Below, one piece after another: positions 6,932 to 10,236 of a DNA stretch of 10,236 bases. The notes beneath the pieces were generated by a model, which saw only the letters and a list, made by a program, of their open reading frames with translations, made no database searches and had not been told where the DNA came from. The stretch comes from Pseudomonadota bacterium (GTDB taxonomy: Bacteria; Pseudomonadota; Alphaproteobacteria; Rhizobiales; Xanthobacteraceae), in the NCBI GenBank assembly GCA_023434095.1, contig JAEYTJ010000199.1, forward strand, positions 1 through 10,236, given 5' to 3'. Every line of letters begins with the position of its first letter. Positions within the stretch are counted from its first letter, which is position 1. Position numbers and translations under genes: made by a program.

Positions 6932-7309
6932 TCAGCGCGTGCGGGTGATTTCCACCCCTGCATCGCGAAAGATGCCCGCGATCGGCGCCGAGGGCTTGTG
7001 CAGTTCGACCCGCACCTTCTCCACCCGCGCATAGCGGGCGAGCACCGTTTCGGCGATGGCCTGGGCGAAGGCCTCGAGAATGTGGAAGCGGTGGCCCGAT
7101 GAAACCTCGTGGATGACCTCAAACACCTTCTCGTAGCCGACCGTCTCCGCGTAATTGTCGTGGGCGGCGGCGTCGCCCGCATCCAGCCACCAGTCGATGT
7201 CGACGATGAAACGCTGGCCGAGCCGCGCCTCCTCCTCATGCAGGCCGTGCCAGGCGTGCAGTTCGACCCCCCGGAGGAAGACGCGGTCGGCTTTGGGGCG
7301 GTCGGACAT
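6932..7309 (-). CDS. folB: Dihydroneopterin aldolase
   Basis: FolB cleaves 7,8-dihydroneopterin to 6-hydroxymethyl-dihydropterin and glycolaldehyde. This step supplies folate and, in organisms that have it, the pterin part of H4MPT. The 125-residue protein is normal length for the family and spans the single tunnelling fold. Family features are AWHGLHEEEARLGQRF (19-34), VGYEKVF (57-63), HILEAFAQAIA (76-86) and ELHKPSAPI (102-110). By alignment from memory with the S. aureus enzyme, catalytic Glu, Tyr and Lys correspond to Glu27, Tyr59 and Lys105, with no gaps needed. ATG 7309 is preceded by only a weak ribosome-binding site. The gene follows the MfnF-like gene by 30 bp on the same strand. Placing it in an H4MPT/methylofuran block rather than beside folP or folK suggests it feeds methanopterin synthesis, perhaps alongside a second folB elsewhere. 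Confidence 0.94.
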   Translation of the reverse strand: MSDRPKADRVFLRGVELHAWHGLHEEEARLGQRFIVDIDWWLDAGDAAAHDNYAETVGYEKVFEVIHEVSSGHRFHILEAFAQAIAETVLARYARVEKVRVELHKPSAPIAGIFRDAGVEITRTR

Positions 7310-7339
7310 GGTCAGGATTCCGGTCGGTTCGAGAAGGAG

Positions 7340-8389
7340 TCAGGCGGCGTCGAGGGCGGCGGCGAGCAGGCCCACCGCCACCGCTGGCGCGCAATCGGCG
7401 GCCTGGCGGGAGAGCGCGGGATCGTCGGTCAGCACGTCGGCAAGGTCGAGATAGGTCAGGCCGCGCCGCTCGGCGAGCCGCGCGGCGAGGAACCGGCCGA
7501 CCCCGGCGCCGACCAGCATCTCCGGCGCGTTCTCCTGCGCGGAGGCGACGCCGTCGAAGGCGCGGCCGATGCGGGTGAGCTGCGCCTCGGCGAGATGGCG
7601 CGCCAGCGCCTTCGCCTTGGTCAGGAGCGGCGGCGTGAAATCCTGCCCGATCATCCGCAGCAGGCGGCGGGCACTGGCCTCGACGGTCTTCGGCCCGCCA
7701 TCGGCGCTCGGGTAGAGGTCGGCCTCCTTGGTCAGGTCGCCGGCGAGGCGGTGGATATCCGCCGCGGTGGCGAAGTGTTCGGCCATGAGCGGCAGCCAGC
7801 GGCCCGCGAACGGTGCCTCGGTTGCCAGCGCCATGACCGGCGTGCGGGCGGCGCCGGTGTAGACCAGCTCATTGCTGGCGAGGCGCTCGGCATCCGAGAA
7901 GCCGCGCGCCGTCACCCGCCCGGCCTCGAAGGGAATGAGGTCGGCCGTGGTCGAGCCGATATCGACGAGAATGCCGCCGGGCAGGAGATGCGCCAGCACG
8001 GCGGCGGTGGCGTACCAGTTGGCCGAGGCGATGCGCTCGGCGTGCTCGGCCGCGCGCTCGGGCGGCACGAAGCCTTCCGGGCCGGCGAACAGCGCGAGGG
8101 GGGCGCCGGACAGTTCCCGCATCAGCAGGCCGGCGGTGCCGACGACGCCAGCCTGGCGGTCGGGCCAGAGATCGGCGCCTTCCGCCGTCATGGTGACGGC
8201 CGAGGGCACGCCGGGCTCGAACTCCGCCCGCAGGTCGCGCAGGGCGAGGGCCAGCGTCTCCTCCCCCTTCCACACCGGGCAGGGAGCGATGCGCACCGCC
8301 TTGAGCCGTCCATCCTGCCCGAAGGCGGCGAGCTTCACATGGGCGCCGCCGACGTCCCATCCCAGGCGGGCAATTCTCTTCACATTCAT
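7340..8389 (-). CDS. H4MPT-linked C1 transfer pathway protein, MfnF/COG1548-like ASKHA-fold protein (hydantoinase/oxoprolinase-related)
   Basis: The protein has 349 residues. It has a phosphate-binding ASKHA signature near the N-terminus, GWDVGGAHVKLA at residues 10-21, and the second motif LVDIGSTTADLIPF at 141-154. Characteristic blocks of the one-carbon family (TIGR03123-type) are SANWYATA (122-129), NELVYTGAARTPV (173-185) and DIHRLAGDL followed by DLYPSADG (211-231). The family occurs with H4MPT-dependent enzymes in methanogens and methylotrophs. Archaeal MfnF, which I recall as belonging to it, joins the furan diphosphate to gamma-glutamyl-tyramine to build the methanofuran core. The equivalent bacterial step in methylofuran synthesis is therefore inferred. 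ATG 8389 overlaps the stop of the upstream ATP-grasp gene as ATGA, indicating translational coupling. folB follows 30 bp later. Family assignment is strong; the reaction in this organism is not shown by sequence. Confidence 0.9.
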   Translation of the reverse strand: MNVKRIARLGWDVGGAHVKLAAFGQDGRLKAVRIAPCPVWKGEETLALALRDLRAEFEPGVPSAVTMTAEGADLWPDRQAGVVGTAGLLMRELSGAPLALFAGPEGFVPPERAAEHAERIASANWYATAAVLAHLLPGGILVDIGSTTADLIPFEAGRVTARGFSDAERLASNELVYTGAARTPVMALATEAPFAGRWLPLMAEHFATAADIHRLAGDLTKEADLYPSADGGPKTVEASARRLLRMIGQDFTPPLLTKAKALARHLAEAQLTRIGRAFDGVASAQENAPEMLVGAGVGRFLAARLAERRGLTYLDLADVLTDDPALSRQAADCAPAVAVGLLAAALDAA

Positions 8390-9354
8390 TCCTCAGGCAC
8401 GATGTCGATGGGAAGGGCGGGCGGCAGGTGCGGCAGGTCCGGCACCGCGCCGTCGCGGATGAATTCGCTCATGAAGGCCAGCGGATTGACCGCCAGAGCC
8501 CGGCGCAGGCCGGCATAGGAGGTGGTGAGGCGCGGATTGACCTCCACCGCCACCGGGCCGGTCGCGGTGGCGATGTAGTCGACCCCGACGAGACCGTGCA
8601 GGCCCGGTAGCGCCGCGCCGACGCTCTCCCCGAAGGCGCGCAGCGCTCCGTCCACCGGGAAAGCGGCGACGGTGACGCCGGTGAAGCGCAGGGCGTGCTC
8701 GGTGCGGGCGATGTGCTGGCGGTTGGCGGTCAGCACATGGGTGCGCCCGCTCTGGCACAGCAGGGTCAGGCTCGCCGCTTCGCCCTCGATGAAGGGCTGG
8801 ACGACATGGCCCGGCGGGTAGGGCGGCGTCGGGCGCTGGGCGAACAGCCGGACGCCGAGCCCGCCGGCCCCGTCGTCGGGCTTCACCACAAACGGGCCGC
8901 TCATGTCTTGCGGCAGCGCATCGAACGCAAAGGTGGGGACCACCGGCACGCCCGCGCCTGCCAGTGCCTGCGCGGTCCGCAGCTTGCTGGCGCACAGGGC
9001 GATGGTCTCAGCCTCCGGCGCCACCACCCGCCGGCAATGGGCGCGGAAGTCGCGGACCAGTCCTTCCAGGACCCCCTCGCTCTCCGGCGCGATCGGCCAG
9101 CAGCAATCGGCCTCCCGTGCCATCAGCCGCCAGACCGAGGCGGCCTCGTCCCCGAGGCGCAGTGCCGTGCTGGTGCCGCGCTGCGGGGCGGGGAAGCGCG
9201 CATCATGGGTGGTGACCACCCGCACGCCGGGAAGATCTTCGAGGTCGCCGATCAGTGTGTCGCGCATCAGCGCGCCTTCGGCTATCAGCGAGGCGGGAAG
9301 GTCCGCCCCGAGGGCGCCGCCCCCCGTGACCGTTTCGACGACAAAGACCAGCAT
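8386..9354 (-). CDS. ATP-grasp ligase, MfnD/COG1821-like, probable methylofuran-related amino acid ligase
   Basis: The protein has 322 residues. An in-frame TAG immediately precedes ATG 9354, so the start cannot lie further upstream. ATP-grasp features are SKLRTAQAL (123-131), the ATP-binding strand and loop VVKPDDGAGGLGV (156-168, Lys158), QPFIEGEAASL (186-196), VGVDYI (256-261) and the metal-binding EVNPRLTTSYAGLR (271-284). The opening FVVETVTGGG is typical of this subfamily. ATP-grasp ligases join a carboxylate to an amine through an acyl-phosphate. Archaeal MfnD, a related protein, makes gamma-glutamyl-tyramine for methanofuran. Bacterial methylofuran reportedly contains tyrosine instead of tyramine and a long mixed alpha/gamma polyglutamate tail, so a tyrosine-glutamate or glutamate-adding ligase is a reasonable guess. 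It is the first gene of the minus-strand block and is divergent from the HisA-like gene, with 30 bp between start codons. Confidence 0.87.
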   Translation of the reverse strand: MLVFVVETVTGGGALGADLPASLIAEGALMRDTLIGDLEDLPGVRVVTTHDARFPAPQRGTSTALRLGDEAASVWRLMAREADCCWPIAPESEGVLEGLVRDFRAHCRRVVAPEAETIALCASKLRTAQALAGAGVPVVPTFAFDALPQDMSGPFVVKPDDGAGGLGVRLFAQRPTPPYPPGHVVQPFIEGEAASLTLLCQSGRTHVLTANRQHIARTEHALRFTGVTVAAFPVDGALRAFGESVGAALPGLHGLVGVDYIATATGPVAVEVNPRLTTSYAGLRRALAVNPLAFMSEFIRDGAVPDLPHLPPALPIDIVPEE

Positions 9355-9370
9355 CTACCCGCGCACCAGA

Positions 9371-9378
9371 GAGGAAGG
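9371..9378 (+). promoter_or_regulatory. Ribosome-binding site supporting the GTG start of the HisA-like gene
   Basis: GAGGAAGG lies six bases before GTG 9385. It decides the start, because the reading frame stays open far upstream through the antisense of the ATP-grasp gene while family similarity begins exactly after this site. Confidence 0.65.
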
Positions 9379-9384
9379 CCGAAG

Positions 9385-10083
9385 GTGGAACTTATACCGG
9401 TGATCGACCTGATGGGAGGTGCGGTGGTCCACGCACGGCGCGGCACCCGCGACGCCTACCGGCCGATCGAGACGCCGCTGGCCGCGCAGGCCACGCCGCA
9501 GGAAGTGGCCGGCGGCCTGCTGGCGCTCGGCGCCTTCCGCACGCTCTACATCGCCGACCTCGACGCCATCGCCGGCACCGGAGGGCACGACGCGGAAATG
9601 CAGGCTCTCGCGGCGCGCCATCCGGGGCTCACCCTGTGGGTCGATGCTGGAGAGGCGTCCCCCGAAGCGCTGGCCCGCCGTGTTGCCCGGGGGCCCGGCC
9701 GGCCGGTGATCGGCAGTGAAAGCCTCGCCGACCACGCCCAGGCCGAGGCGGCGCTGGCCGCTGGCGCCGGGCTGCTCTCGCTCGATTTTGGGCCGGAAGG
9801 CGCGCGGGGGCCGGAGGACCTGCACGGCAACGCCGCCCTGTGGCCGGAAGCGGTGATCGTGATGACGCTGGCACGGGTCGGCGCCGGGCAGGGGCCGGAT
9901 CTGGAACGCCTCGCCGCTATTCTCGCACGGGCAGAGGGGCGGCGCGTCTATGCCGCCGGCGGTGTGCGCGACGTGGACGACCTTCATCGTCTGGCCGAAC
10001 TCGGCGTCGCCGGCGTGCTGCTGGCGAGCGCGCTGCATGACGGGCGGCTGTCGCGGCAGGACATTGCGGCGTTCATGGGCTGA
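9385..10083 (+). CDS. HisA/HisF-related TIM-barrel protein of the H4MPT gene island (COG1411 type), function unknown
   Basis: The protein has 232 residues from GTG 9385, which has a strong ribosome-binding site. The beta-alpha barrel resembles ProFAR isomerase (HisA). IPVIDLMGG (4-12) carries the first-strand Asp8, SLDF (132-135) has Asp134, and AAGGVRDVDDL (190-200) is a good C-terminal phosphate-binding motif. It departs from true HisA, however. The N-terminal phosphate motif usually GGGIR reads VDAGEAS (86-92), and the R-D-G-T loop reads RVGAGQGP (164-171). ADLDAIAG (57-64) and the V-G-x-G-x-G-P pattern are typical of the methanogen/methylotroph hisA/hisF-related family (TIGR00734 type). 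The protein is therefore unlikely to be the histidine enzyme and may act on a phosphorylated sugar-like intermediate of a C1 cofactor pathway. It diverges from the ATP-grasp gene and overlaps the CitG-like gene tail to tail. Confidence 0.88.
   Translation: MELIPVIDLMGGAVVHARRGTRDAYRPIETPLAAQATPQEVAGGLLALGAFRTLYIADLDAIAGTGGHDAEMQALAARHPGLTLWVDAGEASPEALARRVARGPGRPVIGSESLADHAQAEAALAAGAGLLSLDFGPEGARGPEDLHGNAALWPEAVIVMTLARVGAGQGPDLERLAAILARAEGRRVYAAGGVRDVDDLHRLAELGVAGVLLASALHDGRLSRQDIAAFMG
9391..9396 (-). promoter_or_regulatory. Candidate -10 element for the minus-strand cofactor operon, inside the HisA-like gene
   Basis: On the minus strand this reads TATAAG, the best -10-like hexamer I see near the 30-bp gap between the divergent starts. 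It would place a transcript start some 25-30 bp before ATG 9354. The same bases are codons 3-4 (CTT ATA) of the HisA-like gene, both rare choices in DNA this GC-rich. No convincing -35 lies 16-18 bp further upstream. Confidence 0.3.
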
Positions 10084-10236
10084 GCAGGGCCTGCGCGAAC
10101 AGCGTCGCTACGGTGAGGTCGGCGCTGGTGCCGGGGTTGAGGCCCCGCGCCTTCAGGCTGGCGTCGAAAGCGTGCAGCGGCGCGCGACGAATGTCCGCCG
10201 GCGCCTGGAAATCGGCCTGCGCTTCGACCTCCGCCG
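10073..10236 (-). CDS. Triphosphoribosyl-dephospho-CoA synthase-like protein (CitG/MdcB family), C-terminal end only
   Basis: Only the last 53 residues are present, ending at TGA 10073-10075. The start lies beyond the right edge. The block GLNPGTSADLTVATLFAQAL is the typical C-terminal signature of the CitG/MdcB family (COG1767), whose classical members make the triphosphoribosyl-dephospho-CoA prosthetic-group precursor for citrate or malonate lyases. Homologues without any lyase nearby occur in bacterial H4MPT gene islands, for example the open reading frame called orf5 in M. extorquens as I recall it. The neighbours here point to that group. Its reaction in C1 cofactor metabolism is unknown. 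The final 11 bp overlap the end of the convergent HisA-like gene. Confidence 0.8.
   Translation of the reverse strand, partial: AEVEAQADFQAPADIRRAPLHAFDASLKARGLNPGTSADLTVATLFAQALLSP

Noticed and set aside
7109..8518. 469-codon plus-strand open frame across folB and the MfnF-like gene
   Set aside because: It is antisense to two well-supported genes and has no recognisable motif.
8695..9384. 230-residue upstream extension of the HisA-like gene (462-residue fusion)
   Set aside because: The frame is open upstream, but that part is antisense to the ATP-grasp gene. HisA-family similarity starts right after GTG 9385, which has a strong ribosome-binding site.
9385..10083. Histidine biosynthesis hisA
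   Set aside because: The N-terminal phosphate motif and the R-D-G-T loop differ from true HisA, no other his genes are adjacent, and the neighbours are C1-cofactor genes.
1..10236. CRISPR array, tRNA or rRNA genes, insertion sequences, phage genes
   Set aside because: I saw no spaced direct repeats, cloverleaf-like sequence, rRNA signatures, transposase or integrase motifs. Nearly all of the window is ordinary coding sequence.

Overview
This is high-GC DNA (about 70% by eye) with densely packed, often overlapping genes. It fits an alphaproteobacterium of the Hyphomicrobiales, plausibly Xanthobacteraceae-like (Ancylobacter, Starkeya or Xanthobacter type), though I cannot fix the genus. Two signals support this. 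One is a PleC/DivJ-type sensor kinase preceded by a cluster of GANTC (CcrM-type) sites. The other is a set of genes for tetrahydromethanopterin (H4MPT)/methylofuran-linked C1 metabolism, typical of methylotrophic Alphaproteobacteria.

Left part (1-3601). A minus-strand pair encodes a membrane-bound PAS sensor histidine kinase (994-3309) followed 6 bp later by an FAD-dependent oxidoreductase of the L-2-hydroxyglutarate dehydrogenase type, which runs off the left edge (1-987). A 292-bp divergent intergenic region (3310-3601) separates the kinase from a plus-strand fae paralogue (3602-4141). It holds five GANTC sites within 69 bp.

Middle (3602-6844). The fae-like gene encodes a formaldehyde-activating-enzyme homologue that has Met where canonical Fae has its catalytic His. 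It meets pepN (aminopeptidase N, 4196-6844, minus strand) tail to tail over a strong 14-bp-stem hairpin.

Right part (6932-10236). This is a cofactor and C1-pathway block. On the minus strand, in transcription order, lie an ATP-grasp ligase (MfnD/COG1821-like), an ASKHA-fold 'H4MPT-linked C1 transfer pathway' protein (MfnF-like, 4-bp ATGA overlap) and dihydroneopterin aldolase (folB, 30 bp downstream), with pepN 87 bp further on. Divergent from the ATP-grasp gene, with only 30 bp between start codons, is a HisA/HisF-related TIM-barrel gene (plus strand, GTG start). It overlaps by 11 bp the end of a convergent CitG-like gene that leaves the window on the right.

Together the right-hand genes look like part of the conserved bacterial gene island for making and using H4MPT and methylofuran. 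FolB gives a pterin step, the MfnD- and MfnF-like proteins give candidate methylofuran steps, and the HisA-like and CitG-like proteins are conserved island members of unknown reaction. The core oxidation enzymes (mtdB, mch, fhcABCD) are not here and should lie beyond the right edge or elsewhere. I see no tRNA, rRNA, CRISPR array, insertion sequence or prophage gene.
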